From contig NZ_SDHZ01000003.1 in NCBI RefSeq assembly GCF_004118675.1, positions 1 to 64,000 of the forward strand: 64,000 nt of DNA, in the 5' to 3' direction. Below the pieces are notes generated by a model. The model saw only the letters and a program-made list of their open reading frames with translations, made no database searches and had not been told where the DNA came from. A program made the position numbers and the translations under genes. Shown piece by piece: positions 16,513 through 25,508 of the stretch (position 1 is its first letter; every line of letters starts with the position of its first letter). The DNA is from Filimonas effusa. GTDB lineage: Bacteria; Bacteroidota; Bacteroidia; Chitinophagales; Chitinophagaceae.

Positions 16513-17349
16513 TTAATACCGTGGATTCAGGTCAGCTTCATCCATTCTCTTTGTTAAAGCGTTTGTCAAAAAATGAAGAAACTGAACAGGGTCTTTCCTG
16601 ATGCGAAGTGACTGGAACACCCGGTAATAGTTATTTAAACTGACGTGTAACGAAGCCTGAATCCAGTCCGCAATCTGCCTTACTGTAGCCTGACCGAATA
16701 CACCGGATGAATGCAGTGCAAATATTAATTCCGTAAGATCATTTTTGCTACCAGTAAATACCAAGTCATCCGCTTGATGAGAGCTTTTGCCCGCTTTTTC
16801 GGCTGAAACGTTATTCACCTGTAGTCGGTTCTCTATATTACGTATAAGCATTTCATTAGCCAGTACATGAGATAAACGAAGGCTTCCTTTGGTGCAAAAG
16901 CGAATGTCATATGTGATAGCTAAATCTGGTTCGTAGTGAGTGGCGAAGGCTTCATTCCGGGTGAAGTAGATTTCATCCATTGTGGTATTACCGGTACGAC
17001 AATATGCGATAAACTCCCTTTCCAATTCCAGTGCATCGGTAAAACGTTTCAATTCGGCCTCCAAGTAAGCCCGTTGTGCCTGACTTGCAAATGGTGAACG
17101 GACCTCCCAGTGCAATACCTGTTTGTAATACAACAGCTTACTATACAATGGTGGCAGATAGGTTTTAAAAAAATCTATCTCTTCTTCCTTGTTAAGAAAC
17201 TGGTAGTCCAATATGTAATTTTTAAGTTCATGGAGTTGACGGGAAACAATGTCCATGCTTGTACGTGTCTGACTGATTTCATTTGTTTCGTCCACATTGG
17301 CAAGATCTTCATCAAGCTGAGATATGAGTTTTTCAATAAACTTTTTCAT
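16513..17349 (-). CDS. rteC: RteC family regulator
   Basis: RteC proteins control excision and transfer of CTnDOT-type elements as DNA-binding transcription regulators. The 278-residue form starting at the ATG at 17347-17349 is preferred; a TTG at 17373 would add eight residues. The family's features are present: the helical N-terminal half with LKNYILDYQFLNKEEEIDFFKTY, FKTYLPPLYSKLLYYKQVL, and a C-terminal helix-turn-helix-like part with SKNDLTELIFALHSSGVF and FRSLRIRKDP-type sequence ending in LTKRMDEADLNPRY. It lies directly upstream of the tra operon, in the same direction. Confidence 0.9.
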   Translation of the reverse strand: MKKFIEKLISQLDEDLANVDETNEISQTRTSMDIVSRQLHELKNYILDYQFLNKEEEIDFFKTYLPPLYSKLLYYKQVLHWEVRSPFASQAQRAYLEAELKRFTDALELEREFIAYCRTGNTTMDEIYFTRNEAFATHYEPDLAITYDIRFCTKGSLRLSHVLANEMLIRNIENRLQVNNVSAEKAGKSSHQADDLVFTGSKNDLTELIFALHSSGVFGQATVRQIADWIQASLHVSLNNYYRVFQSLRIRKDPVQFLHFLTNALTKRMDEADLNPRY

Positions 17350-17495
17350 TTCTTTTCCTTTTTTGATTAACAATGGTTAGGCAGGGATGAAAAAGCACTG
17401 ATCAGCCGGTAGGTTCTACCTACCCTGGAAATTGATATGGTTCAACAATACATTAGCTAATGAACATCAAAGGAAATTTTTTTTGCCGGAAAAGA

Positions 17496-17528
17496 AAATG
17501 GGGGTGGGCTATTAGCCCACCCCCATTT
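17496..17528 (-). terminator. Strong terminator after the 420-residue gene
   Basis: A perfect 15-bp stem (AAATGGGGGTGGGCT at 17496-17510 with its complement at 17514-17528) has a 3-nt loop. On the minus strand it is followed by TTTTCTTTT-type sequence. It lies 33 bp after the stop of the gene at 17561 and separates it from rteC. Confidence 0.8.
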
Positions 17529-17560
17529 CAATTGGTTATCAATTAGATAACGTCTAAAAA

Positions 17561-18823
17561 TTATTTATTCAGATGCCGCCGACGCAAGTACGTGTAGCAC
17601 TTATAAAAAAAGTCTGTAGTCCACTCCACGGCCTCTTTTCTTAGATTATTTGCTTTAGACCTCAATCCTGCCGGGTTGAGATTATCCGATCCAGGTGTAA
17701 TTGCTACGGCTGAGAATGTGCGGAACACTTTAGCGACATTCTGATCTGTGATCGCTTTAATTTCTTCGCTCATAAAGACATTAAGTACTACAGCAAGTCT
17801 AGCCGAAGACATGCCAAAGGCAACTTTCTCTATCTTACCAACTGTATTAGGCGCTTCTGGCATAATAAGCTCAGTATCCTCAGAGCTTTTATTGGTCAAA
17901 TAATTAGATTCAATTTCAATCCAGTCACTAATTTGCTGTAGTGCCGACGGGTATTCTGGAACAAAACTAAACCCTGGTTTTGACTTAAGCTGCTTCATCA
18001 ACTTGCCATACAGGCTAAGTATCGCTAGTTTTTGCTTGCGGTCGTGTCCCCTCATTTTAGACCATAGTGCTTTAACACAATGGCTAATATATTGCGGTGA
18101 GTTATAGTTAAGGTATAATAAAATGATATGCAGCTTTATCGTTAAATCCTTTTCTGGTATGCCGACCTCTTCCAGTTGTTCGGCAATCACGTCAAAGAAT
18201 TGGATATAGTTTCCTATTGAATTGTCAGAATCTGTCAGTTTACCTAGTTGTTCAGTCAATTCTTCCATATACTTCATTCTTCTATAGGAGATCTCTGACT
18301 TAGATGTAATAATATTATTTACTGACCTGAGAACCATATTCAATAGACTCACATCTATAGCATCATGTTTGTATTGCACTTTTATGTCACGAATTAATTT
18401 ACTTAGTTTCTGACAAGCAATTAATTTATGTGATTGTGTAACTGGTTGTTCCAAATCAAAATATTGGGTAAAATGCCTCAATATAAACGAAAGAACACTT
18501 TCCAGTTCTTTACTCGATGCCGAAAAAAAAGAGACAGCGGTTGTAGGAAGATTTGGGTGTTTCTTGGGGTCAAGGTATTCCAAGATTTCGTGCAGATAGA
18601 TGCTAATTTCTTTTTGGGAGAATTGTACGAGTGTTTCAGCGGCTAACTCATTGGGGGCCGCTATTACGCTATTTACCAGTAAGGTCTTTAGATTTTGTAC
18701 TTTCTCCTTAACCTTTTGAAGGAAGCGACCTGCACCTTTCTCGTCTGCCAGTTTGGTTGAAATAGCTTCAGGTGATAAGCATTCTCTTATCAGTTCTTCA
18801 AGTTGGTAAAATTCGTAGGACAT
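17561..18823 (-). CDS. Unknown 420-residue helical protein next to rteC
   Basis: The protein has no signal peptide or membrane helix and looks almost wholly alpha-helical. I know no name for it. The C-terminal 110 residues (from GKIEKVAFGMSSARLAVVLN) have the layout of a short tail common in Bacteroidetes regulators: S-x-x-x-L-A followed by a V-x-x-x-F-(R/S)-T-x-x-x-x-x-I-x-P-x-x-L-(R/Y)-S-K pattern, which resembles the end of RteC-type proteins. It is monocistronic, with a strong terminator downstream. A regulatory role in the element is an inference from the tail and from lying beside rteC. Confidence 0.55.
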   Translation of the reverse strand: MSYEFYQLEELIRECLSPEAISTKLADEKGAGRFLQKVKEKVQNLKTLLVNSVIAAPNELAAETLVQFSQKEISIYLHEILEYLDPKKHPNLPTTAVSFFSASSKELESVLSFILRHFTQYFDLEQPVTQSHKLIACQKLSKLIRDIKVQYKHDAIDVSLLNMVLRSVNNIITSKSEISYRRMKYMEELTEQLGKLTDSDNSIGNYIQFFDVIAEQLEEVGIPEKDLTIKLHIILLYLNYNSPQYISHCVKALWSKMRGHDRKQKLAILSLYGKLMKQLKSKPGFSFVPEYPSALQQISDWIEIESNYLTNKSSEDTELIMPEAPNTVGKIEKVAFGMSSARLAVVLNVFMSEEIKAITDQNVAKVFRTFSAVAITPGSDNLNPAGLRSKANNLRKEAVEWTTDFFYKCYTYLRRRHLNK

Positions 18824-18833
18824 CTTTTTAAGG

Positions 18834-19299
18834 TTAACAGCATCTAATATAAGTTTCCCACCCTTTCAAAAATCTTATTGTTCATAATGAAGCAAGCGTT
18901 CCAAAATATAAAACCACGCCTTCGCATTAATTTTAATCGCCATACATCCAAAAACGGGCCAAAGTGTCAGTTTGAGACATTACCTCATTACATCAATAGT
19001 TATCTTTCGATTCATTGGACAATTCCTCTATGCTTACAAAGCTAAATTAGATGTTACAACATCGAGTTGCTATTTAGCAAGTCTCTAAAATTTCTTTTTA
19101 GTTGAGGAAACAGTGTGGTACCAAGAGCGTTGCTAGATCCTCTCTTCTACCCTTTTCATTTAATTCCTTATTATAATCTCGTAGTAGATAATACCTGATC
19201 TCTAATGGACTTCCTCGACCCATTAAATCAGGTAGTCTCAAATTGATTATTTCGTACCTTAAGGTTAACTAATACTCGCTCAAATTTAATTACAACCCT
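18834..19299. other. Intergenic region without recognised genes
   Basis: This 466-bp AT-rich stretch separates two divergently oriented genes, so it should hold both promoters. An inverted repeat TACCTGAT...ATCAGGTA spans roughly 19191-19234, about 70 bp before the plus-strand gene, and could be an operator. I see no coding signal here. Confidence 0.4.
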
Positions 19300-20064
19300 A
19301 TGGTAGAAAAAGTGATACTTAAAGTCGTTCGCTGTAACAATGGTTTGAAGATTAGGATTTTGGAAGGTGCCAACGGAAGAGAATTGCCATCACTCTGGTA
19401 TGAGGGAAACGTTATACTAAACCAAGAAATAGTGCTTGGTGAATTTATATATGCTGGTAATGAGAAGAAGTCTGTAGACTACACTTGTATAGGATGGAAT
19501 ACCCGGTTGACAACAAGCAGTTTTGATTTGTATTTATATAAGCGATTATATAATGATTCTGGAGACCTTGTTAGCGACAATATAATCTGCCGATTCTCTA
19601 CCATTGGCTTTAATACAGACAAGGTAGACGCTGATAACGAGTTCCCAAATTCACACAGAATATTCACCTTTGATTACAATCATAAATTCAACGATAATTC
19701 GATTTACCAGTATCATTTCGCCCCTATGGAAGTAATACAGGATGTAAAAATTTTGGCGAATGATGATCGTGAAGGGTGGGATTTAGCTCAAAGGATTTAT
19801 TATGGGACTGTTAAACCGCACTTGAAAATAGACAGAGGGGAATGCGGGCCTTCCACACGAATAGAATTGAGCCGATTTCTACATCCCGGACAAAACAGAA
19901 TCCTCTTCATGTTTAATCAATATGGATCGGGCGGCACAAATACCGGCATCGGTAAGGCTTGGGCCATGATATTCAGGAGTAACGACAGCATGATGTTCAA
20001 TTTCGATCATTATGGCATGGCCACAGCAACATACGTTGTTTTCGATGTTTATCTTTCCGCCTGA
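19300..20064 (+). CDS. Unknown cargo protein, 254 residues
   Basis: The protein lacks a signal peptide and membrane helices. It appears beta-rich, with alternating hydrophobic strands and many aromatic residues (for example YQYHFAPMEVIQDVKI, TRIELSRFLHPGQNRILFMF, MMFNFDHYGMATATYVVFDV). I recognise no family. A jelly-roll or similar sandwich fold is possible from this pattern. It is alone on the plus strand between the rteC side and a possible gene remnant, at the start of the cargo region. Confidence 0.5.
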   Translation: MVEKVILKVVRCNNGLKIRILEGANGRELPSLWYEGNVILNQEIVLGEFIYAGNEKKSVDYTCIGWNTRLTTSSFDLYLYKRLYNDSGDLVSDNIICRFSTIGFNTDKVDADNEFPNSHRIFTFDYNHKFNDNSIYQYHFAPMEVIQDVKILANDDREGWDLAQRIYYGTVKPHLKIDRGECGPSTRIELSRFLHPGQNRILFMFNQYGSGGTNTGIGKAWAMIFRSNDSMMFNFDHYGMATATYVVFDVYLSA

Positions 20065-20123
20065 AAAATTGAACAGGATAGTCGAAAGCATTTAGCTTTC
20101 TGGCAATTAACGATAGTTATAGC

Positions 20124-20297
20124 ATGCAGAAAGACTCCTGTGCATATGGAAAGTGTTCTCCCCTCAAGTTTAATGTTAATTATGCCACTGATATACTATC
20201 ATTAGAAAGGCTGTCAGATTCGATTGAAATGGCTTACCTGAAAAAATATAACAGGATTCGTTTGAAGCCAAAGGCGGTGATCTCGAAATACCGCTAA
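20124..20297 (+). CDS. Possible small ORF or gene remnant
   Basis: An open frame of 57 codons starts at ATG 20124 and ends with TAA at 20295-20297. The product has two cysteines near the start (DSCAYGKCSP) and a basic end (NRIRLKPKAVISKYR). It lies in the 317-bp gap after the 254-residue gene, in the same direction. It may be a real small gene or the end of a decayed one; there is no homology I can name. The rest of the gap to 20381 shows nothing. Confidence 0.2.
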   Translation: MQKDSCAYGKCSPLKFNVNYATDILSLERLSDSIEMAYLKKYNRIRLKPKAVISKYR

Positions 20298-20381
20298 CCG
20301 AAGCTGAGTGATTGTAAAGTGTTATACAAAACACCATAGAAGGAATATTAGGTCAGGATTCTAAAAGGGTTGCCAACACTA

Positions 20382-20765
20382 TTATCTAGGCCGGGCGATG
20401 GACGAGTTGTATTTAACTTTGTATTTTTCGTCAAAAAGAAAGTCCTTATATAACCAAAATTTGAGCGGATTTATAGCAGTTAAGCGATATACCTGGCAAC
20501 TTTCCAATGCACCCTCTCTCTTACCTTGCTGTACCTGCTGACAGTATCCTTCAAACTGGGCCTTTCCCATAGATTCATAAGTTCGCTCTTTAAATGACAC
20601 TTCATGAAAGTAAAACGAGCCATCACCATTAGAGAAATCGCAATCACCTCTATCGATGAAGTAGAACGGCCATTGAAGCGGGGGAAAGTTACTCAATGTC
20701 ACCAATAGCAGTATAATCAGAATTGTGCGAACGTAGTGTCGCTTTTTTTTAGTTGCAGGTTCCAT
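20382..20765 (-). CDS. Small membrane protein coupled to the lipoprotein gene
   Basis: The frame is open to 20834, but the Met at 20763-20765 (MEPATKKKRH) is the natural start: it overlaps the end of the lipoprotein gene by 17 bp and places a basic segment before a single membrane helix (TILIILLLVTLSNF). The 127-residue product then has an exposed domain with C-x-F-S-N-G and two further cysteines. No family is recognised. Coupling to the lipoprotein suggests that the two products work together, for example as an enzyme or toxin with a membrane-bound partner; this is inference. Confidence 0.5.
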   Translation of the reverse strand: MEPATKKKRHYVRTILIILLLVTLSNFPPLQWPFYFIDRGDCDFSNGDGSFYFHEVSFKERTYESMGKAQFEGYCQQVQQGKREGALESCQVYRLTAINPLKFWLYKDFLFDEKYKVKYNSSIARPR

Positions 20766-22083
20766 TGCCTGTAGGAGATTTAGAATCATGGGTTCGATCA
20801 ATAGATATAGCGCCAGCTTCGCTTCCACCTCCATTTTTCATATCCAATAGTTTATCAAATAACTTTTGTGGAGATTTGTCAATTGATATATCAACTGACG
20901 AAGGTGGATTTCCGGGAATACCGACAGTGACGATAATAGGATCAACTTGAATAGGATTACTTCGGACGGAATTAAACACGTCTAAAGCAAAATTAGCACA
21001 ATTCTGAGTATTTAAGTCATAGGATTCACTTTGGGCTTTATTCTCAGCAGTCTGTATGACGGTCTGAAATTGCGCTTCACTGATATTCATTGTTAAGCTC
21101 GCGTTGTATTCATGATTGGCATCATTATGAATATCACTTGGCCGTCCATCCTCCCCTGGATAAAATCCGAATGACTGGGTAACGCTATTATCTCCGTTAG
21201 TTTTGGTTAGGGTCAAAAAGGCATGACCTGGAGACAAATTCCCATTTATGAGCCATCCAGAGTTACTGTTGGCCGGAATATCAGTGCAAAGTTTAACAGA
21301 ATATGTTGCTCCATAGGATGAAACGTTTTGGAAGCACTTTAGCAATTTTTCCAATGCAACAATATCATTATTAATGGGAAATTCTACTTCTGTAATAACA
21401 TCACCAGGGATATTAGTGTCCACATCCAGCTCCTGATAGTAGCCCAGATAATAGCTGTCATTAGTGTAATCGGAGAAATCCGGCAAAATGAAGTAAAAAT
21501 CCATGCTATAACCTACCGAAGCAGGTGTACATACTAAAATAAAGTCCGGGAGACTAGTTCCATCATCCATAATAGGGTCTGGTTCGTCTGCATCGTCTTC
21601 TCCACCTCCGCTACCCCCTCCCCTAGCAAGATTTGAAGCCGTACTTTTGGTCTTAACGGCGCGGCCATCGACTATATTATAGTATGATGTATTTTTTCCA
21701 TCCAATGAAGTTTTTGAAAACGATCCTGTTACAGATTGCTGGTTGTGGGGAATATTTGGCTTTGCATACAGTTGAGCAATCTCAACTACCCTTCCTGATA
21801 AAACCCTACCATTGCTATCCGTTACTAATTGAACAAATTTCTTACTGATAGGTACGTCCCTAAATGGAATCCGCACACCGTATTTGTTTTTGATGGGATT
21901 ACCTTTTTTCATTTTCGTCATATCCAGCAAATGATATACCTCATGAGGCATACTATCATACAATGCCCTTGCAACATTATTCTGGTATGAATCCGTAGTT
22001 ATGCGGAATTGTTCTGAAAAAGTGGACTTCTGACAGGAATACATACCCCAAAGAAGAACCATAAATAGGAATCTGTATTTCAT
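20749..22083 (-). CDS. Lipoprotein with papain-like (permuted His/Cys) domain
   Basis: The start at 22081-22083 gives MKYRFLFMVLLWGMYSCQKS, a lipoprotein signal with the lipid-bearing Cys at residue 18 (444 residues in all). A Gly/Asp/Glu-rich linker (GGGSGGGEDDADEPDP) splits the chain near residue 160. The C-terminal part has GHAFLTLTKTNG, then about 80 residues later NCANFALDVFNSV. A His on a strand before a Cys at a helix start is the order of permuted papain-fold enzymes (LRAT/PPPDE/permuted NlpC type), so a surface cysteine hydrolase or acyltransferase is plausible. It overlaps the small membrane protein gene downstream. Confidence 0.55.
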   Translation of the reverse strand: MKYRFLFMVLLWGMYSCQKSTFSEQFRITTDSYQNNVARALYDSMPHEVYHLLDMTKMKKGNPIKNKYGVRIPFRDVPISKKFVQLVTDSNGRVLSGRVVEIAQLYAKPNIPHNQQSVTGSFSKTSLDGKNTSYYNIVDGRAVKTKSTASNLARGGGSGGGEDDADEPDPIMDDGTSLPDFILVCTPASVGYSMDFYFILPDFSDYTNDSYYLGYYQELDVDTNIPGDVITEVEFPINNDIVALEKLLKCFQNVSSYGATYSVKLCTDIPANSNSGWLINGNLSPGHAFLTLTKTNGDNSVTQSFGFYPGEDGRPSDIHNDANHEYNASLTMNISEAQFQTVIQTAENKAQSESYDLNTQNCANFALDVFNSVRSNPIQVDPIIVTVGIPGNPPSSVDISIDKSPQKLFDKLLDMKNGGGSEAGAISIDRTHDSKSPTGNGTCN

Positions 22084-22132
22084 AAATTTTAATTTACTCC
22101 AAAATAAAGAAGGAAGTAAATTGGAAAAATTG

Positions 22133-22705
22133 CTATTTAGCAACTCCATACTTTTTTATTCTACTAAATGTGTATTCTGAAATACCTAAATAACTCGCCA
22201 AATCTTTGGCCGGAACGCGGTCGATTAGATCTTTCTCATTTTGAAGTATGAATTGATAACGTTGTAATGCGCTTTTAGTACGCATTGCATATAAGCGGGA
22301 ATCACAAAGGATATAGTAGTTTTGTGTAAGAATGCGGCCATGAAAGTTAAACTCTGGAAACCGGCGATATATATGCTGCAAGTCGTCAAAGGAAATATAA
22401 TGAACTACACTATTTTCCAAAGCCTGAATACTTTCATAGCTCGCGACCTGACCGAAAAAACTCTTAACCGAGATGATTAAATCCCGTTCTTTCATAAACC
22501 AGGAGGACACGGGGCGGTCATCGACCAGATAGAAGCATTTAAACAATCCTTCTTCAATAAAATATATTTCACGGCTAATATGTCCAGCTTTCAAAACATA
22601 ATCTTTCTTCTTAATACTTTTGGTTTTAAGAATTTCTATCAGGTACTCCTGCAAGTCTGCTGAAAGAGGCTGTATGCTGTTAAGAAGCGCAAATAAGGTT
22701 TCCAT
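22133..22705 (-). CDS. Crp/Fnr family regulator
   Basis: The start at 22703-22705 (METLFALL) gives 190 residues, usual for Bacteroidetes Crp-like proteins. The cyclic-nucleotide-binding-type barrel is seen as LKTKSIKKKDYVLKAGHISREIYFIEEGLFK followed by D-R-P-V-S-S-W-F, and the C-terminal helix-turn-helix as RVPAKDLASYLGISEYTFSRIKK. The ligand-binding residues of true Crp are not evident. It lies 49 bp upstream of the lipoprotein gene in the same direction and may regulate it. Confidence 0.8.
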   Translation of the reverse strand: METLFALLNSIQPLSADLQEYLIEILKTKSIKKKDYVLKAGHISREIYFIEEGLFKCFYLVDDRPVSSWFMKERDLIISVKSFFGQVASYESIQALENSVVHYISFDDLQHIYRRFPEFNFHGRILTQNYYILCDSRLYAMRTKSALQRYQFILQNEKDLIDRVPAKDLASYLGISEYTFSRIKKYGVAK

Positions 22706-22735
22706 AATACTTGGGTTAGTTCGGTGTTTGTTCAA

Positions 22736-23275
22736 GGATATTCAAGATTTCAAATCTAATCCTGGCTCAAACCTGTCACCTTGCATATAGGTTTCATAGC
22801 CGGGTTAGTTACGATCCAGCGAATTGAGTGGGTTTGTCATGGATCATTGCATCATTTAAGGTTTGAACCTAAATTTAACGATTTTCCCGGTTGCCAAACA
22901 CTAATTCATATTGGATAAATTAATGATTTTTATCATTTTTCAAATCGGCCCCACTCATGTATGGATAGTTAATCAAACCGGAATATTATATGGTTAATAA
23001 GCCGACTTTTGTGATCAATTAAATGAGTCGGTCAAAATGAAGTAAGCACAAACATATTCCCGATCTCCTAACTATTGCTATTCTGTCCTTCCTACCTTTA
23101 CTACGGAAACAGCCTTATGCAAGAACATTGTTACCCCTGGCACCCCAGGTAAATGCATGCTGCAACAAAGAGTAGCTCCATACCACGTTTACATAATAAA
23201 GATCTATTTATAAGCTACTTGTTTGTTCCCAAGGCTGATTAGGCCAATTATTTACTACTAGGATATTCACTTACC
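22736..23275. other. Intergenic region between divergent genes
   Basis: This 540-bp AT-rich stretch separates the Crp-like gene (minus) and the MauE-like gene (plus) and must hold both promoters. I see no coding signal, no strong hairpin and no RNA that I can name. Confidence 0.4.
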
Positions 23276-23728
23276 ATGAAAAACTATAGAATTTCGGATG
23301 GATGCGCAATGTTATTAATACTGCTTTTTATATATACCGGCTTCTCCAAATTATTCGATTATGACATGACACGCGAACAAATGGCTAAGTCGCCGTTTAT
23401 ATTCGGATGGTCAGGCATTGTTGCATGGTTAGTACCTGTCACGGAAATAATTATATCTATTGCATTGTATGTAAAACAACTACGGGTGTACGCCTTTCAC
23501 GCATCGGTATTGCTTATGAGTATGTTCACTTCTTATGTATATGCAATGCTTCACTTTAGCTACTACTTGCCTTGCAGTTGCGGCGGTGTTTTATCCGCAC
23601 TAGATTGGAATACACATCTATGGTTTAATATAGCCTTTCTGGTTATTGCGGTTGTAGGTTCAGTTGTTGAGATCAAAGCAGGATCTTACCAACAACATCG
23701 ATTAACCAATGTCAAAATGGGGATATGA
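23276..23728 (+). CDS. MauE/DoxX-like redox membrane protein
   Basis: This 150-residue protein has four membrane helices (about 10-30, 45-65, 72-95, 118-138), and begins with the L-x-x-x-F-x-Y-T-G-F-S-K-L pattern of the MauE family. Between helices 3 and 4 lies a Cys-x-Cys-Gly-Gly (YLPCSCGG), the likely redox site. MauE proteins take part in disulfide formation for exported proteins, by analogy with methylamine dehydrogenase maturation. It overlaps the next gene by 4 bp (ATGA) and starts the module with two Cys-pair peptides, so it may oxidise or isomerise them. Confidence 0.82.
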   Translation: MKNYRISDGCAMLLILLFIYTGFSKLFDYDMTREQMAKSPFIFGWSGIVAWLVPVTEIIISIALYVKQLRVYAFHASVLLMSMFTSYVYAMLHFSYYLPCSCGGVLSALDWNTHLWFNIAFLVIAVVGSVVEIKAGSYQQHRLTNVKMGI

Positions 23729-24759
23729 AAAAATGGATACCATTAATAATATGTTTGCTACTTCCAGTAGGAGTTATCTGCCTGTTGGCTGCGGCGGCCC
23801 CCGATATTAACAAATCAGGGAATGGGTTTCGACGTACCTGGTTGTACGATATGATAACGAAGACAAATTCATTCGCTATACTACCGACAATAAAAAATAT
23901 CGCTGGTGTGGAACACGGATTCATCTATTTTTCAAGTAAGGAGAAGGGCGTTGCTGTCCGGCTAGATTTATCAAATGGAAATCAAGAATCAATAAAATTC
24001 TTATCAACTCCAAACTTGATAAATCAATTAGATGCATCGAACCAGCTAATCGTAAGGGATAGTACCTTTTGGCTCTACAATTCTACACCAGCTTTGATAA
24101 TCAAAGGTAACCTGAAAGGCGACGTATCAAGTATCGTTAAACTGAAGGAACCTTTTACTAAATTGGTTTTAACTGATTCGGGAATGATTGTGAGAAAGTT
24201 TATACCAGGAGTTAGGGATCAAGCATTATACAAACTTAATTCATTGGGGGAGATGCTTACAACCGCTCCAAGGATTACAGACGATAATGGCGATGGTGGC
24301 TTATCAACCGAGGGAATCTTACTTTATAATAATGTAGACAAGTCAACGATGTACATTGGACGAAATTCAAATAGGGTAACAGTTCTGAATGAAGATATGA
24401 CTATCAAAAAAGTTGGTAAAACTATTGATACGTTTTTTACCAATAGATATACAGCTTCTCAATACCAGCTTAAAAGTGGAAATGTTGTAACTAATGGTGC
24501 TCCAATCCAATATATAAATATTGGTGCCGCTATAAATGCAGATTTTCTTTATGTACAATCGGGAGTTAGATCAGATTCGGACGACCGTAATTCATTCTCA
24601 AAAGATCTAGTACTGGATGTCTATTCATTAAAAAACATGGAGTATATAGGTTCTATAGCCGCAAAAGGGGTTAAAGAGAAATTGCGAAGTTGGGTTATAA
24701 ATGACAATCGAATATTGGTACTTAAAAGTTCCACCCTGGAGATATACGATTTAAAATAA
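23725..24759 (+). CDS. Membrane-anchored protein, probable beta-propeller
   Basis: The 344-residue protein starts with an export or anchor helix (MKKWIPLIICLLLPVGVICLL). The rest has repeated strand-turn patterns such as GVAVRLDLSNGNQESIKF, SKDLVLDVYSLKNMEYIGSI and NRILVLKSSTLEIYDL, as in the six-bladed propellers (BF3164/TolB-like) common in Bacteroidetes. It is translationally coupled to the MauE-like gene and stands before the two peptide genes. A periplasmic binding or chaperone role for the peptides is possible; the sequence alone does not show it. Confidence 0.6.
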   Translation: MKKWIPLIICLLLPVGVICLLAAAAPDINKSGNGFRRTWLYDMITKTNSFAILPTIKNIAGVEHGFIYFSSKEKGVAVRLDLSNGNQESIKFLSTPNLINQLDASNQLIVRDSTFWLYNSTPALIIKGNLKGDVSSIVKLKEPFTKLVLTDSGMIVRKFIPGVRDQALYKLNSLGEMLTTAPRITDDNGDGGLSTEGILLYNNVDKSTMYIGRNSNRVTVLNEDMTIKKVGKTIDTFFTNRYTASQYQLKSGNVVTNGAPIQYINIGAAINADFLYVQSGVRSDSDDRNSFSKDLVLDVYSLKNMEYIGSIAAKGVKEKLRSWVINDNRILVLKSSTLEIYDLK

Positions 24760-24871
24760 CATTTAAACTGGGCAAATTTTATACCTAACGAAAATCGACA
24801 TAAGCTAGCTTAGGAATTAGTTAACCATTCAAAAAATAATAATTCTTCAAATTTAAAAGGATAACAGCACT

Positions 24872-25099
24872 ATGAAAAAACAATTTTTAACTGCCGTAGT
24901 TGCAGTATTCGCAGTTGGCGCTGCATTTGCAGGCTCTCGTTTTGTTAATGAAGGATGGTACTTACACCCAGCTGGCATCGGAACTAGATTAACCGAGGCA
25001 CAGGCTCGCGTAATGTGCCCAGGAGGCACTATCCCATGTGCATACCACTTCGCTGAAGGAGCAACCACGCCTGATATAGTTCTTTTTAGAGATGAGTGA
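24872..25099 (+). CDS. Small secreted Cys-pair peptide 1 (DUF6520-like)
   Basis: This 75-residue product has a clean signal peptide (MKKQFLTAVVAVFAVGAAFA) and a mature part of about 55 residues. The mature part has exactly two cysteines in CPGGTIPC, suited to one disulfide, and an aromatic start (SRFVNEGWYL). It matches the layout I recall for the Bacteroidetes family DUF6520, whose genes often lie beside MauE genes. A second copy, nearly identical at the DNA level in its first 90 bp, is at 25269. The function is unknown; an exported signal or structural peptide is possible. Confidence 0.72.
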   Translation: MKKQFLTAVVAVFAVGAAFAGSRFVNEGWYLHPAGIGTRLTEAQARVMCPGGTIPCAYHFAEGATTPDIVLFRDE

Positions 25100-25237
25100 C
25101 GATACAGCGAACTAATATTATATATTACTGACCTATCTAAAGAATTTGTATAGATAAAAGAATATGCGCATATCAGGGGTAGCCGAAAACCTGAATAAAA
25201 GAGTAGGCATATCGTGTTAACCGTTTTTAAGTTTTCG

Positions 25238-25259
25238 GATCTTTTAAATTTAAAAGATC
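25238..25259. promoter_or_regulatory. Perfect 22-bp palindrome before peptide gene 2
   Basis: The half-site GATCTTTTAAA is followed directly by its complement, ending 9 bp before the start codon of the second peptide gene. The first peptide gene has a related leader (CAAATTTAAAAGGAT) at the same place without the left half. It could be an operator or a translation-affecting stem in the leader. Confidence 0.45.
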
Positions 25260-25268
25260 TAGCGTATT

Positions 25269-25499
25269 ATGAAAAAACAATTTTTAACTGCCGTAGTAGC
25301 AGTATTCGCATTTGGCGCTGCATTTGCAGGCTCTCGTTTTGTTAATGAAGGATGGTACTTAAACCCAACTGGCACCGGAACTAGATTAACCGAGGCACAG
25401 GCTCGCGCAATGTGCCCAGGTGGTACCATTGATTGCGCATACCACTTTGCACAAGGAGCAACATTACCAGATCAGACAATCTTCAAGAACGAAAACTAG
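25269..25499 (+). CDS. Small secreted Cys-pair peptide 2 (DUF6520-like)
   Basis: This 76-residue product differs from peptide 1 mainly in the region after residue 50. It has the same signal peptide, the same SRFVNEGWYL start of the mature part and the pair CPGGTIDC. The first 90 bp are almost identical, even at silent positions, so the duplication is recent. The tail diverges (AQGATLPDQTIFKNEN against AEGATTPDIVLFRDE), as would be expected if the C-terminal part is under different selection. A strong terminator follows 10 bp after the stop. Confidence 0.72.
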   Translation: MKKQFLTAVVAVFAFGAAFAGSRFVNEGWYLNPTGTGTRLTEAQARAMCPGGTIDCAYHFAQGATLPDQTIFKNEN

Positions 25500-25508
25500 T
25501 ATCACACA

